Source of the DNA: Verrucomicrobiia bacterium
GTDB taxonomy: Bacteria; Verrucomicrobiota; Verrucomicrobiia; Verrucomicrobiales; Akkermansiaceae
NCBI GenBank assembly: GCA_030432565.1
Contig: JAUIGV010000015.1
Span: 62,001-126,000, forward strand
DNA: 64,000 nt
Direction: 5' to 3'
The translations under genes and the position numbers were made by a program. Shown in pieces: positions 25,241 through 34,625 of this stretch. The notes beneath the pieces were generated by a model. It was not told where the DNA came from and ran no database searches. It saw only the letters and a program-made list of their open reading frames with translations. The first letter of the stretch is position 1. Each line of letters begins with the position of its first letter.

Positions 25241-26986
25241 ATGGACAACGAACCCAACTCACCGGAAGAGATTGCAAACGAAGAGGTCGAAAAAGGCAGC
25301 GCCTTTGGCCCGGTTTTCCTGACACTCTTCGTCCTCGCCATCATTGGTGGTCTGATCTACCTGCCATTCTACGCAGAGCAGGACACGATGCAGGAACTGT
25401 TCAACCCGCCGGAGGTTGTAGAAACGGGTGATGCCCCCGCAGAGAATGCGGAGCCCGCGGATGAAGTGGATGAGTGGGAGCAGCCGTGGTGGGTTCCCAA
25501 TGTGGGGGAATATCACCCGCTGATTCTTCACCTGCCGATTGGAATCATTTTTCTCACGTTGGTGATGGAAGTCTGCAGTTGGTTCTCCTTCGGGAAATAC
25601 CGTCCAAGAACTGCAGTGGGATTGTTTTTGGGCTTTGTGACAGGTGCTTTTGCTTGCGTGACAGGACTGTTTGATCTTAATGCAGAGGGCTGGAAAGCCG
25701 AGGCTTGGGACGACGACATGTTCAAGCACATGTGGGTCGGGATTGGCTTCGTGGGAGTTCTTGGCCTGGCCTTTCTTGCCAAAATCTGGGGGAACCGGAG
25801 TGGTTCACGCGGCCCGGTCTATGGGATTCTCCTTCTCATTTCAGGCGGTGCCATGGGCTATGGCGCTCACTTCGGTGGCCTCGCCACCCACAAGTCCGAT
25901 CCTGTCGAAAACACTTGGGATGGCCTCACTGAGAATGTCGAATTTTTCAAACAATTTGCCAAAAAAGGAGCCGACGATGAAAAGGATCCGGGCGATAAGA
26001 CGGAGCCGCCGGTCAAAAAACTGCCCAAAGACCGTCTTGCGTTTGCCGAGGTCGTCTACCCGATCATGGATAACAAGTGCCTTTACTGTCACTCGGAGGA
26101 AGCGGGCAAGAGCAAGGGCGGTCTTTACATGGACACCTACGAGAATCTCTTGATTGGCGGAGACAGTCAGGACGGCGATGAATACCGCACTCTCGTTCCA
26201 GGAGACTCCAAGAAGAGTTATATGATCGAGGTGATGACGCTTCCGAAGGATGACGACATGCACATGCCGCCGCCCAAGAAGAAGCAGATGGAAGACTTTG
26301 AAATTAAGCTTCTCACCTGGTGGGTCGACAATCTTCCAGCCAGCGAAACGCTTGAGGACAAGACCCTTGAGGAGATGGGTGCACCGCCTGAAATTCTCGA
26401 GGCGGCCGCCATGATGGTGAGTCCGGAAGAGCGCAAGGCCATGGAGGAAGCTGCCGAGGCTGCCAAGGCGAAAATCGAGCAGGAGAAAATTGCCAAGCGG
26501 GAAGCTCTTCAGAACGCTCTCGATGCGCTAAAGCAGGATCCGGCCTTCAAAACTTCCCTGAACTATGCGTCCCAGGATTCCACCGATCTTGAATTTACCG
26601 CCGTGAGCCTGCGAGGAAAGTTGGATGATGCGACTTTTCTTAAGCTCGCACCGGTTTCGACTGCTCTTACGAGCGTCAAACTGGGATCGACTTCGATCAC
26701 CGAAGAAACGGTCGCGGCGGAGTTGCCCAAAATGGAGAATCTTAAGAAGCTCGACCTCAGTCAGACTCAGATCGGTGACGCGGCTCTCGATGCGGTAGCC
26801 CAACTTGAGGGCCTGGAGTGGCTGAACCTTTATGGGACCCAGGTGACGGATGCCGGCCTGATGAAGCTGAAAGGGTTGGGGAACTTAAAGAAGATTTACC
26901 TTTGGCAGTCCAAGGCAACGCCCGAGGGTGCAGAGGCTTTGAAAGCCGAGCTTCCAGGCCTGGAGGTTGTTTTTGGCGTGAACTAG
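25241..26986 (+). CDS. Membrane cytochrome c with DUF2231-like helices and leucine-rich repeats
   Basis: 581 residues from the ATG at 25241; the upstream TTG at 25175 is not needed. Order: a short cytoplasmic N-terminus, a first membrane helix (about 22-42), an acidic linker, and a DUF2231-type bundle of four helices with HPLILHLPIGIIF, typical of planctomycetal and verrucomicrobial proteins. A PSCyt1-like domain follows with one heme motif CLYCHSEE and a distal Met candidate in DDDMHMPPP. A charged coiled coil (about 390-430) leads to three C-terminal leucine-rich repeats (LKKLDLSQTQIGDAAL, LEWLNLYGTQVTDAGL). It is probably a periplasmic electron-transfer or sensing protein anchored in the inner membrane. 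Its partner is unknown. Confidence 0.86.
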   Translation: MDNEPNSPEEIANEEVEKGSAFGPVFLTLFVLAIIGGLIYLPFYAEQDTMQELFNPPEVVETGDAPAENAEPADEVDEWEQPWWVPNVGEYHPLILHLPIGIIFLTLVMEVCSWFSFGKYRPRTAVGLFLGFVTGAFACVTGLFDLNAEGWKAEAWDDDMFKHMWVGIGFVGVLGLAFLAKIWGNRSGSRGPVYGILLLISGGAMGYGAHFGGLATHKSDPVENTWDGLTENVEFFKQFAKKGADDEKDPGDKTEPPVKKLPKDRLAFAEVVYPIMDNKCLYCHSEEAGKSKGGLYMDTYENLLIGGDSQDGDEYRTLVPGDSKKSYMIEVMTLPKDDDMHMPPPKKKQMEDFEIKLLTWWVDNLPASETLEDKTLEEMGAPPEILEAAAMMVSPEERKAMEEAAEAAKAKIEQEKIAKREALQNALDALKQDPAFKTSLNYASQDSTDLEFTAVSLRGKLDDATFLKLAPVSTALTSVKLGSTSITEETVAAELPKMENLKKLDLSQTQIGDAALDAVAQLEGLEWLNLYGTQVTDAGLMKLKGLGNLKKIYLWQSKATPEGAEALKAELPGLEVVFGVN

Positions 26987-27009
26987 CCCCTGATTCTCGC
27001 AAAATTGAC

Positions 27010-27043
27010 AGGCCGTGTTCCGTCAGGATCGCGGCCTTTTTTT
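27010..27043 (+). terminator. Intrinsic terminator after membrane cytochrome gene
   Basis: Stem AGGCCG/CGGCCT with a 16-base loop, followed by seven T residues. Confidence 0.85.
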
Positions 27044-27089
27044 ATTTCCTCCTCTCAAGTTTGTCGTGTTCACGAGATTGTTGCCTCGA

Positions 27090-27677
27090 TCACTCCCGCT
27101 TTTCCCGGAGGTTTTTGAGATTCTTGAATCTTTCTTTTTCTGCAGGGTAGTCGGAAATTGCGCTTATGAGAGCATAGAGCCCAAACAGTAGGAAAAGGCT
27201 GTAGCTTGCCAGATTACCGCGAATCACGGCCTTGGAGATCTCGGCGGCATCGTGGTCCGGCAGGCTTCTTTTGATAGACCGCTTTTCGATCCACACCGAG
27301 CCGAGCCAAAAAGGAATGAGCATAATAAGAGTCGCTGCTGCTTGGCCGATCTGGCTCCATTCATTGGGCGTAAATCCGCCAAACCAAACGGTTCGCAGCA
27401 TTGTTGATTGGACGGCAGGATGGGATGCCATTCCGGCGGCGGAGGCTCCCATCGAGATCGGGAGCAGCCCAATTGACCACAACAGCCAGGCAAGCGGGAT
27501 TCCCGCGATGGTGGACTTCCAGTTGGCCTCGAGCGCGAGTGAATACGATTTGCCGGGTTTGATCTCAAGCCTGCGGAAAAGGAACCAAGCTTCGATGCAG
27601 GCGATGATCAGAATGCCAAACAGCGTGGCAAAGCTGTGCGGAAAAAAGGAGGGAAGGGCGACGTTGGCAGTGATCAT
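27090..27677 (-). CDS. Hypothetical integral membrane protein
   Basis: 195 residues with four predicted membrane helices (about 12-30, 57-77, 115-135, 155-175) and a basic C-terminal tail (KERFKNLKNLREKRE). No conserved motif is recognised. It is the last gene of a minus-strand set: it starts 2 bases after the preceding small membrane gene, which itself follows the MidA-like methyltransferase. The function is unknown. Confidence 0.7.
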   Translation of the reverse strand: MITANVALPSFFPHSFATLFGILIIACIEAWFLFRRLEIKPGKSYSLALEANWKSTIAGIPLAWLLWSIGLLPISMGASAAGMASHPAVQSTMLRTVWFGGFTPNEWSQIGQAAATLIMLIPFWLGSVWIEKRSIKRSLPDHDAAEISKAVIRGNLASYSLFLLFGLYALISAISDYPAEKERFKNLKNLREKRE

Positions 27678-27679
27678 CT

Positions 27680-27940
27680 TTAGAGATTCCTATTGTCGCC
27701 TGCCGACGAGGTAGCGGATGAGACCGGGCAAATCAGAGTATCGAAAATTCTTATCTGCGTGGTGATGTAGGACGTGAAAGCGAAGTCGTAATATCGCCAA
27801 AACGCCCGGATGACGATCAAAAGCAGACTGATGGTGGTCCAGCCGGGTGAGTGAAAAGTGAGGAGTCCGGCGGCCATTAAGCCGAGGTCCAAAAAATGGA
27901 GACCTTTCAGTTTGAGGGTTCCGGGGCTTTTAAGGTCCAT
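27680..27940 (-). CDS. Small hypothetical membrane protein
   Basis: About 86 residues if started at the ATG at 27940; the longer frame to 27982 would overlap the methyltransferase gene by 26 bases. Two hydrophobic segments (LGLMAAGLLTF, TTISLLLIVIRAFW) separated by a short loop suggest a helical hairpin. The last 30 residues are polar. It sits tightly between its neighbours (16 bases upstream, 2 downstream), which supports a real gene in the same operon. The family is unknown. Confidence 0.55.
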   Translation of the reverse strand: MDLKSPGTLKLKGLHFLDLGLMAAGLLTFHSPGWTTISLLLIVIRAFWRYYDFAFTSYITTQIRIFDTLICPVSSATSSAGDNRNL

Positions 27941-27956
27941 TGCTCGATTGACCAAG

Positions 27957-29099
27957 TTAGTGGCATTGGTCTCCCTGGTCAAAAACGGTCGCGGGGTCGA
28001 CGTCGCCTTTGGTCATCTCAAGCGCGTAAAAACGGCTGCCAAATTGCGAGGGGTGGATGAGAGTTTGAAATTGCCCGATCTCTTGCGGGGTGGGGCCGGA
28101 GAGGAGCCAGTCTTTGCCGCAGTAGGTCAGGTAGCGGCTCTGATTCATGGCGGGATGAGTTTGAAATCCCAGTGAGCAGGCGCATTCTTCGACCGCGCTG
28201 AAGTTGACGTCGGCGGTGAGGTCCTGCTCGCCCGGATTGTCGAGCGGATGGGCGTTGGATTGGTGTTTGGAATAGCAACGGAGGGTGCCGGCGGTTCGGG
28301 CCGGGTGATACAGTGTTTCTTCATCGAGACCGTAATCGATCCAGATAAAGAGCGCGTTTTTGAAGACTCCGGCGAGTGGCTTCAGAAAAGATGAGAGATC
28401 GGGAGGTCCTTCGGCGACGTATCCTTCCGCAAGGTTTTCGGGAAGGGAAGGAGTTGCGGGACGCGTGTCCCAGTCGAGCGAGCTTTCGTGCGATGTGACA
28501 AGGGCTTCATGCCATTGGCCGCCTGATCTTAGGTATAAGGGGACGGGCAGGGCATCGAGGATTTCGTTTGCGACCAGAGCTCCGACTTCGGCTTTTGCTT
28601 CCCCCGGAGTGGCAATGACGGAGGCCTTCCCTCCGAGTTTGGCTTGCAGTAATTGGCGCCGGACGGGGAGAGGTTCGTAAACGAGGTAGTGGATCGCCTC
28701 GTCGAATTTGGGATTGAGGGCTTTGATGGCAGCGAGAATATCGAGGCAAAGGGTGCCATCGTGAGCGCCTGGTTCCAGGACCGTGAAAGATTCGGGTGAG
28801 CCATTGGCCAGCCAGAATTTGTGCAGTCGGTGCGCGAGGAGTTTTCCGAAGACCGGGCCAACGGTAACGCTGGTGATGAAATCGCCTTTTTTCGAGACGA
28901 CCGGAACCTCCGGGCGGGCATAGTAGCCCAATTCGGGGTGATAGAGACACTGCGCCATGAAGTCGGCAAACGAGAGGGGGCCGGATCTTGCAATTTCATC
29001 ACGGATAAGACGGCCCAAGTCAGTAGTTGCCCCCGGGGCGGATCGGGGGTAAGGAAATGCCTGCTGCAGGCCAGTTAAATTGACAGGTTCGCGAGACAT
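27957..29099 (-). CDS. MidA/NDUFAF7-like SAM-dependent methyltransferase
   Basis: About 380 residues from the ATG at 29099 (a second ATG lies at 29102). Family motifs: SFADFMAQCLYHPELGYY, DFITSVTVGPVFGKLLA, the SAM-binding LEPGAHDGTL, and NEILDALPVP. The relative NDUFAF7/MidA methylates an Arg in complex I subunit NDUFS2. Bacterial members are common, but their targets are mostly untested. The start is uncertain: the ATGs overlap the divergent PBP start codon, and a TTG near 29018, preceded by a GGGGGC stretch, would begin right at the conserved LGRLIRDEI. It is followed by two membrane genes in a tight row. Confidence 0.85.
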   Translation of the reverse strand: MSREPVNLTGLQQAFPYPRSAPGATTDLGRLIRDEIARSGPLSFADFMAQCLYHPELGYYARPEVPVVSKKGDFITSVTVGPVFGKLLAHRLHKFWLANGSPESFTVLEPGAHDGTLCLDILAAIKALNPKFDEAIHYLVYEPLPVRRQLLQAKLGGKASVIATPGEAKAEVGALVANEILDALPVPLYLRSGGQWHEALVTSHESSLDWDTRPATPSLPENLAEGYVAEGPPDLSSFLKPLAGVFKNALFIWIDYGLDEETLYHPARTAGTLRCYSKHQSNAHPLDNPGEQDLTADVNFSAVEECACSLGFQTHPAMNQSRYLTYCGKDWLLSGPTPQEIGQFQTLIHPSQFGSRFYALEMTKGDVDPATVFDQGDQCH

Positions 29100-29100
29100 C

Positions 29101-31596
29101 ATGTATGGGACAAGGAACAAGAGGGCAAGACGCTGGTTTTTCAAGCGAAAGGGTTTTTGGATCTTTTGCTTGTTGTGTCTGATTGCGGCTGGCGTCTCGG
29201 CTTACATCGGGAATCAGAAGTTGGATCCGTATCGTGAGATCGCGCAGGAGTATGATCTCAAGCGGGTGGGCGAAAAGGAGGAGATGAGCTTCATCCATGA
29301 TCGTGGCGGTGTTGAGATTGGCACGATGTTTGTGGAAAATCGCTTTTCGATTCCTCTGGATGAGATCCCTCCGGTTTTTGTGGACGCGGTTTTGGCGCAG
29401 GAGGATCAACGATTCTATCAGCACGATGGGGTTGATTGGATCGGCGTGGCGCGTGCGGCCTGGTTAAACGCCCAGAGTGGTTCGATTACGCAGGGCGCGG
29501 GAACGATCACGATGCAGTTGGCGCGAAAGTCCTTCGACCTGCTGGGCGAGGCGAGGCGTCGTGAGTGGACCGGCTACGAGCGCAAGATTGTGGAGGCGTT
29601 CGTAGCGCTCAGAATTGAAGAGCATTTCCGGGGACAGTTGGAATCTGAATTTCCCAACGACGAGGACGAGCGCAAAAAGGCAGCCAAGGAAGACATTCTG
29701 GAGATGTATCTGAATCTGGTCCCCTTTGGCTCCGGATTTTACGGGGTGCGGTCGGCTTCTCTGGGATACTTTGGCAAGGAACCCAAGGACCTGACGGTTT
29801 CGGAATCGGCTTCCATCGTGGCCTGTTTGAAGAATCCCCAGCGAATTTCGCCGCTTAATAATCTGGAGGAAAACAAGACGAACCGGGATATGGTTCTGAC
29901 TCGAATGGCTCTCGAGGGGATGATTTCCGATTCAGATCGGGATAAGATGATCTCCAGGCCGGTGGTTTTAAATCCCAATCCGATTCGTCGCGGAAAATCT
30001 TTCCTCTATGAAATCGTCGCCGAACAAGCTCGTGATTTGGTAGGTGAGGAGGCTCTCTCCCGCGGAGGATACACGATCCGTACGACCATTGATGCAGCTG
30101 TTCAGCGGGCTGCGGAGGAGAAGATGGCCCGCCAGCTTTTGCAGGTTGAAAGTCAGGAGGGATACCAGCATCCAAAGTATTCGGAATTCGATAAATCAAA
30201 TGGTCCCCCGAAATATCTGCAGGGTGCCACCTTGATGATGGATCATGAGACCGGCGAGGTGATCGCCCACGTGGGAGGGCGAAATTACGCTCACTCGCAA
30301 TACGACTTTATCGAGAACGGCAGCCGCCCGCTGGGGACGGCATTTTTCCCTTTCGTTTACGCCACGGGTTTCGAGAAAGGAAGGCATCCTGCCACCATGG
30401 TGGTGGATGAGCAGATGGATCTTCGCAAGCTTCAAGTGGGTGGGCTTGAAGGGGTTGCGGGGGAGTGGGGGATGGAGATCGCCAATCCGGAATACGAGGG
30501 AGAAATCACCTCACGCCATGCTCTCGCGATGTCCAAAATCGCGGCGACAGTTGAACTTGGCCAGCAAATTGGCCTTTCGAATGTGCACGAGGTTTCGAAG
30601 AATTTTGGCTTCAGCCTGCCTTCCGACAAATTATTGAACCGAATGATCGTAGGCTTTGACAACGTGAGTATGCCTGAGGTTGTCTCGGCTTACTCGACCT
30701 TTCCCCGGGGGGGGAGTCGGATCGCGGCAAGGCACTACATTTTGGAGATTCGTGATATCGATGGTAAGATCGTCTATCCACTCGGTGGAAATGGTCCGGT
30801 ACTGGAGACCAAGGAGGTTTGTTCCGACGCCGCCGCTTTTCAGGTTCACAGCGTCCTCAACGAAGTGATGAGAAAGGGTAATCTGGCTGATTCGGCGAAG
30901 GGACTGAAATCGGGACTGTTGCTCGGAGGTGGCAAGACCGGAACTCCGTATGGTCTCACTGATGCCTGGATGGTGGGTTACAACAGCAGAATTACCTGTG
31001 CCGTTTGGGTTGGGTTTTATGAAGGTGACCGTCAGGCAATCCACGAGACTGCTTTCGCCAAAAATGTGGCTTATCCGATTTGGGAGGATATGATGAATGC
31101 CTCCCAGCCGGCATTTACGGGTCGGGAAATTTTGCCTCCGGATTCGGTGGAGAAAGTTTCGATTTGCCGGGTGTCAGGGATGCGCCCCGCAGGTTATTGC
31201 AATGAGTCTTTTGTGGATCCGGTGACCGGGCAGATTAGTTTTCCGACCACCAGTTACGAAGAGTATTTGCGAAAGGGTCAGGAGATAGGGATTTGTGCGA
31301 TTCATGGTGGCGGAATTGATATCGATGCCCTGGCCGAGCAAGCCCAGGTTCGTGACACCATCAATGCCATTCCCATTAAGGCCAAGGCCCCTCTTCTACT
31401 TGGGTTCGACCCCTATAATAGTGAAACGCCGACCTTGGGAATCAAGGATGATAGCGCCGAGGCCTGGATTTCAGACGATGAGATTCTGATTGTGGAAGAC
31501 CAGGTGCGGGGAGAACGCGAAGCTTGGTTGAAGTTGCCACTTCCTCCGCGTTTTGAACTTCCTCCGCCGGATCCTGATCATCTGGAGAACAACTGA
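29101..31596 (+). CDS. Class A penicillin-binding protein with degenerate transpeptidase active site
   Basis: The protein has 831 residues. A cytoplasmic basic N-terminus and one anchor helix (about 18-36) precede GT51 (about 75-270), where EDQRFYQHDGVDW keeps the catalytic Glu. The usual STITQQ reads GTITMQ. The transpeptidase-like domain (about 330-690) aligns well, but the SxxK motif expected at GSafKPF reads GTAFFPF near residue 413, so both the nucleophilic Ser and the Lys are gone. The SxN motif reads SKI near 475. KTGT (near 611) is kept. This looks like a glycan polymerase with a non-catalytic, perhaps binding or structural, transpeptidase domain. It leads a five-gene operon with short gaps or overlaps, and an Asp/Glu/Pro-rich tail ends the protein. 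Confidence 0.88.
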   Translation: MYGTRNKRARRWFFKRKGFWIFCLLCLIAAGVSAYIGNQKLDPYREIAQEYDLKRVGEKEEMSFIHDRGGVEIGTMFVENRFSIPLDEIPPVFVDAVLAQEDQRFYQHDGVDWIGVARAAWLNAQSGSITQGAGTITMQLARKSFDLLGEARRREWTGYERKIVEAFVALRIEEHFRGQLESEFPNDEDERKKAAKEDILEMYLNLVPFGSGFYGVRSASLGYFGKEPKDLTVSESASIVACLKNPQRISPLNNLEENKTNRDMVLTRMALEGMISDSDRDKMISRPVVLNPNPIRRGKSFLYEIVAEQARDLVGEEALSRGGYTIRTTIDAAVQRAAEEKMARQLLQVESQEGYQHPKYSEFDKSNGPPKYLQGATLMMDHETGEVIAHVGGRNYAHSQYDFIENGSRPLGTAFFPFVYATGFEKGRHPATMVVDEQMDLRKLQVGGLEGVAGEWGMEIANPEYEGEITSRHALAMSKIAATVELGQQIGLSNVHEVSKNFGFSLPSDKLLNRMIVGFDNVSMPEVVSAYSTFPRGGSRIAARHYILEIRDIDGKIVYPLGGNGPVLETKEVCSDAAAFQVHSVLNEVMRKGNLADSAKGLKSGLLLGGGKTGTPYGLTDAWMVGYNSRITCAVWVGFYEGDRQAIHETAFAKNVAYPIWEDMMNASQPAFTGREILPPDSVEKVSICRVSGMRPAGYCNESFVDPVTGQISFPTTSYEEYLRKGQEIGICAIHGGGIDIDALAEQAQVRDTINAIPIKAKAPLLLGFDPYNSETPTLGIKDDSAEAWISDDEILIVEDQVRGEREAWLKLPLPPRFELPPPDPDHLENN

Positions 31597-31603
31597 TATA
31601 GCC

Positions 31604-32839
31604 ATGAGTGAAACCGCTACTGCAAATCGATGGGTCCCATACCAGTGTCCTTCGTGTTTCGGCCTTTTTAGGATTAAGAAAAGCCAAATGGGGCAGGCCG
31701 GGCGTTGTCCGGTTTGCAGCGCTGTGGTGAGGCCGAGCGCAAAGGAGAATCGCGGGATTCTCGAGCAAGCAGCTTCTCCGGCCTCGGATCATGATAACCT
31801 GCTTGAGAAAGTGGCAGTGGCAAAGGAGATGACTCCCGAAGAAATCGCAGGGCTGGAGGCCGCCCGCAAAAAAGGCCGCCGTCGTCAATATGTGGGTGAA
31901 GAGGGGGAAGGAATTGAGTGGGAGGATGAGAAGCGTCAGGAAGGTTCAAACGAAGTGTCCTGGAAGGTTGTCGCCAGTATCCTCCTGTCGGCATTCGTCC
32001 TCCTAGCTTTGGGTATTTTCTACTATCAACGCTCGGGAGGAAATCCCACGGCCGGTTTCAGCGAACCGGTTATTGACCGCGAAAAAGCCGATGCCTTGCT
32101 CGATGAGATTGAGGAGGCAGAGCAAAAAACCAAGAAGATTGAAGAAGGTGAGCTCGCAGCCAGGACTGTGGATGACTTTAAAAAGTTCGATAACGATAAG
32201 CTGGAAGAGGCGGTTAAGAATTTCGTGACGGCTGAGTCTCCCGCCGAACTGAAGAAATACATCCGCGAGGCCGAACGAGTCGGTCCTTTGCTCGATCGTT
32301 ATTATGAAAAGGTAGGATACGAGGCCGCGGGGTTTCAGTCCTTGAATCGACTGGAGGTTTCCTACCGGGGAGAGCTTTTGACGACTTTAGTGACGACTGC
32401 GGATTTTCTGTCCTCGCCCATTGCGGTTGAAAGAGTTGTGGATGGTGAGAAGGAAAGTTATCAGGTGGATTGGGAAAGCTGGGTGGGATACTGCGATTAT
32501 ACCCCCGAGGAAATGAGGGAGAAAAAGCCGGAGCAACCATTTCTTATGAGGGTCATTATGGAGCCTGCCAATTACTACAATTATGGCTTTTCAGATGATC
32601 GTAAATGGAGGTCGTTGGGCCTCGAGTTGAAAGATCCGGTCTATTCGTTTCTGGGCTACGTGGCGAGGGATTCAGAGCAAGACAAGAAGTTGCAGATGAT
32701 AATGAAAAACGCAAACGCGGTGCCTTGTTTGATCAAAGTTGCTTACCCGGCGGGAGCACGTGCGAAGGACCAGGTTGAAATTCTTGAAATTGTGGCGAAG
32801 GGATGGGTGACCTCTCTCGAAAAAAAAGAGGATGAGTGA
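31604..32839 (+). CDS. Hypothetical zinc-ribbon, single-pass membrane protein
   Basis: 411 residues from the ATG at 31604, 7 bases after the PBP stop. The N-terminus is a zinc ribbon (CPSC near 15, CPVC near 35), followed by a charged linker and one membrane helix (about 118-140; VASILLSAFVLLALGIF). A long helical segment rich in Glu/Lys (150-230) precedes a C-terminal globular region of unknown fold (240-405). The topology suggests a cytoplasmic zinc ribbon and a periplasmic C-terminal domain. Tight linkage to the unusual PBP suggests they act together, but no family is recognised. Confidence 0.78.
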   Translation: MSETATANRWVPYQCPSCFGLFRIKKSQMGQAGRCPVCSAVVRPSAKENRGILEQAASPASDHDNLLEKVAVAKEMTPEEIAGLEAARKKGRRRQYVGEEGEGIEWEDEKRQEGSNEVSWKVVASILLSAFVLLALGIFYYQRSGGNPTAGFSEPVIDREKADALLDEIEEAEQKTKKIEEGELAARTVDDFKKFDNDKLEEAVKNFVTAESPAELKKYIREAERVGPLLDRYYEKVGYEAAGFQSLNRLEVSYRGELLTTLVTTADFLSSPIAVERVVDGEKESYQVDWESWVGYCDYTPEEMREKKPEQPFLMRVIMEPANYYNYGFSDDRKWRSLGLELKDPVYSFLGYVARDSEQDKKLQMIMKNANAVPCLIKVAYPAGARAKDQVEILEIVAKGWVTSLEKKEDE

Positions 32840-34226
32840 ACCTTTCGATTCGCCGGAGGACAAGGCCCTGAGGATGAATCTCGACACTTCGATTTACGGT
32901 ACCTTTGCCGAGATCGGAGCGGGACAGGAGGTTGCGAATTGGTTTTTTCGGGCTTCCGCGACGGCTGGAACGGTCGCCAAGTCGATCTCGGCCTATGACA
33001 TGACAATCAGCGATGCGCTTTACGGGAAGACCAAGCGATACGTTTCCCAGGAAAGGGTCGTTGATATGGTCAACTATGAGTATGAGTTGCTTGAAAAGCG
33101 TCTCAGCAAACCGAGGGGGAAGGAATCCCGCTTTTTCGCCTTTGCGAACACGGTGAGGGCGAGGGGATACAAGGATACCGCAGAGTGCCATGGCTGGCTG
33201 GCCATTCGTTTTCAAAGCCAACCGGGCAGGCCCTCCGGGACGATTGTGCTGCATGTCAATCTTCTCGATCAAGAGAACGTGGACCAGATGGAGGCTCTTG
33301 GGATTTTAGGGCTCAACCTCATCGATGCCGCCTACCATAAGGCGGGGGACTTGAGAGGATTCGTCGGTTCGCTAACGGAATTTATCGCGCCCGGCCGGAT
33401 CGAAATCGACATGCTTCGATTCGAGGGGAAGCCGTTTGAGATGGTCGACAACCGTATCTGCGCGCTTGAGTTGGTCCGGCAGGGAATGTCTTCCGCGACC
33501 GTATTTCTGCCCGATGGTGAAGTCGTGCAGGCGGCTGAGGCATTTTACAAGACTCCGCTTTTGATTCTGCGGGGAAGCTTTTTGCCGGTGACGAATTTGC
33601 ATTTGGATATGCTGAAGCAGGCCGGGAAGGTCTTTCCTCCGAAGGGTGGTTCCGAGGGGGCGCGGCCGTGCCGTGAGGTCTGCGAGGTTTCGCTCAGTAA
33701 TCTTCTGCGGAATGGCGAGGTTGATTTGGTGGCGTTCCTCGATCGTGCCGATGCTCTGCAAGCCATTGGCAAGGTTGTCATGGTTTCCAATTGCCCCGAA
33801 TTCCACCGCGTGGCCGCGCTTCTTCGGAGGTTTACGAGAGAGCCCATCGGAATGATCCTGTCGATTGGGCTTTTGAATGAATTGTTCAAGGAGAAGTGGT
33901 CGGACTCGTTGGAGGGGGGGATTCTTGAATCGTTCGGGCGCTTGTTTAAGAGCAAGCTCTCGCTTTTGGTTTATCCGTGGCGCAATGGCAATGACGGCGA
34001 ATACGTGACTGCTGATAATTTCCGCGCGCCCGAAGGGTGGAAAAAACTTTATGAGCACTTTCTCGAGAATGGCATGATTTCGGATATTGGATGTGGTGAT
34101 GAGAAGCTCCTGGAAATGACCGGACGAAGCATTCTGAGGGCGGCACTCAACGGCGAAGAGTGGGAAAAATGGGTTCCGGAAGAGGCCCGCGCTCTCGTGA
34201 AATCCCACATCAGCCAGCTAAAATGA
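32832..34226 (+). CDS. Conserved protein of unknown function (FAEIGAGQEVA family)
   Basis: 464 residues, soluble, no signal peptide. Its start overlaps the preceding gene by 8 bases. The N-terminal phrase TSIYGTFAEIGAGQEVANWFFRA and SAYDMTISDALYG are typical of a widespread, uncharacterised family, seen for example in Bacteroidetes; from memory it is sometimes labelled nicotinamide-mononucleotide adenylyltransferase or TonB-related without experimental backing. I see no HIGH or ISSTxxR motif of true nucleotidyl transferases. It is probably a cytoplasmic enzyme or scaffold. Its place between a membrane zinc-ribbon protein and a lipoprotein in the PBP operon hints at an envelope link. Confidence 0.7.
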   Translation: MSEPFDSPEDKALRMNLDTSIYGTFAEIGAGQEVANWFFRASATAGTVAKSISAYDMTISDALYGKTKRYVSQERVVDMVNYEYELLEKRLSKPRGKESRFFAFANTVRARGYKDTAECHGWLAIRFQSQPGRPSGTIVLHVNLLDQENVDQMEALGILGLNLIDAAYHKAGDLRGFVGSLTEFIAPGRIEIDMLRFEGKPFEMVDNRICALELVRQGMSSATVFLPDGEVVQAAEAFYKTPLLILRGSFLPVTNLHLDMLKQAGKVFPPKGGSEGARPCREVCEVSLSNLLRNGEVDLVAFLDRADALQAIGKVVMVSNCPEFHRVAALLRRFTREPIGMILSIGLLNELFKEKWSDSLEGGILESFGRLFKSKLSLLVYPWRNGNDGEYVTADNFRAPEGWKKLYEHFLENGMISDIGCGDEKLLEMTGRSILRAALNGEEWEKWVPEEARALVKSHISQLK

Positions 34227-34624
34227 TTCGAATTGTTTCCACCGCGTGCGCTCTGGTGTTTTTGGTTGTGGCGCTGACTTCATGCGCCACTCCCACGGGA
34301 CGCGCGTATCCATTGTCTGTCCGTGAGACCTCCCGTTTTCTGGAGTCCAAATCACCTCAGCATTTGTTCGACTTGAAGAAGCGGCAAAAAGAGGATGGCT
34401 TCGAGTTTTACTTTTGCGACGGCTCGAAGTGGGACAAAACCGCAGTCGTTTTTCCTTTGCGGGTCACGGTTGATTTGAGGTCGAGGAATCAGGGGAAACA
34501 ATCGGATTTGAAATTGAGGGCTTATCGACAAGGGCTGTTTTTGAGCAGGAGGAAGCGTGATTTCGAGGACAAGTGGAGGGCCGCAATTTTATCCCATCTT
34601 CGTTCAATTCAACCGGACTCCTGA
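34223..34624 (+). CDS. Small lipoprotein, unknown function
   Basis: 133 residues from the ATG at 34223, which overlaps the upstream stop as ATGA. The N-terminus is a lipoprotein signal with lipobox LTSC (MIRIVSTACALVFLVVALTSCA). The mature part is basic, about 110 residues, and has no recognised domain. Translational coupling places it firmly in the PBP operon. Confidence 0.75.
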   Translation: MIRIVSTACALVFLVVALTSCATPTGRAYPLSVRETSRFLESKSPQHLFDLKKRQKEDGFEFYFCDGSKWDKTAVVFPLRVTVDLRSRNQGKQSDLKLRAYRQGLFLSRRKRDFEDKWRAAILSHLRSIQPDS

Positions 34625-34625
34625 T

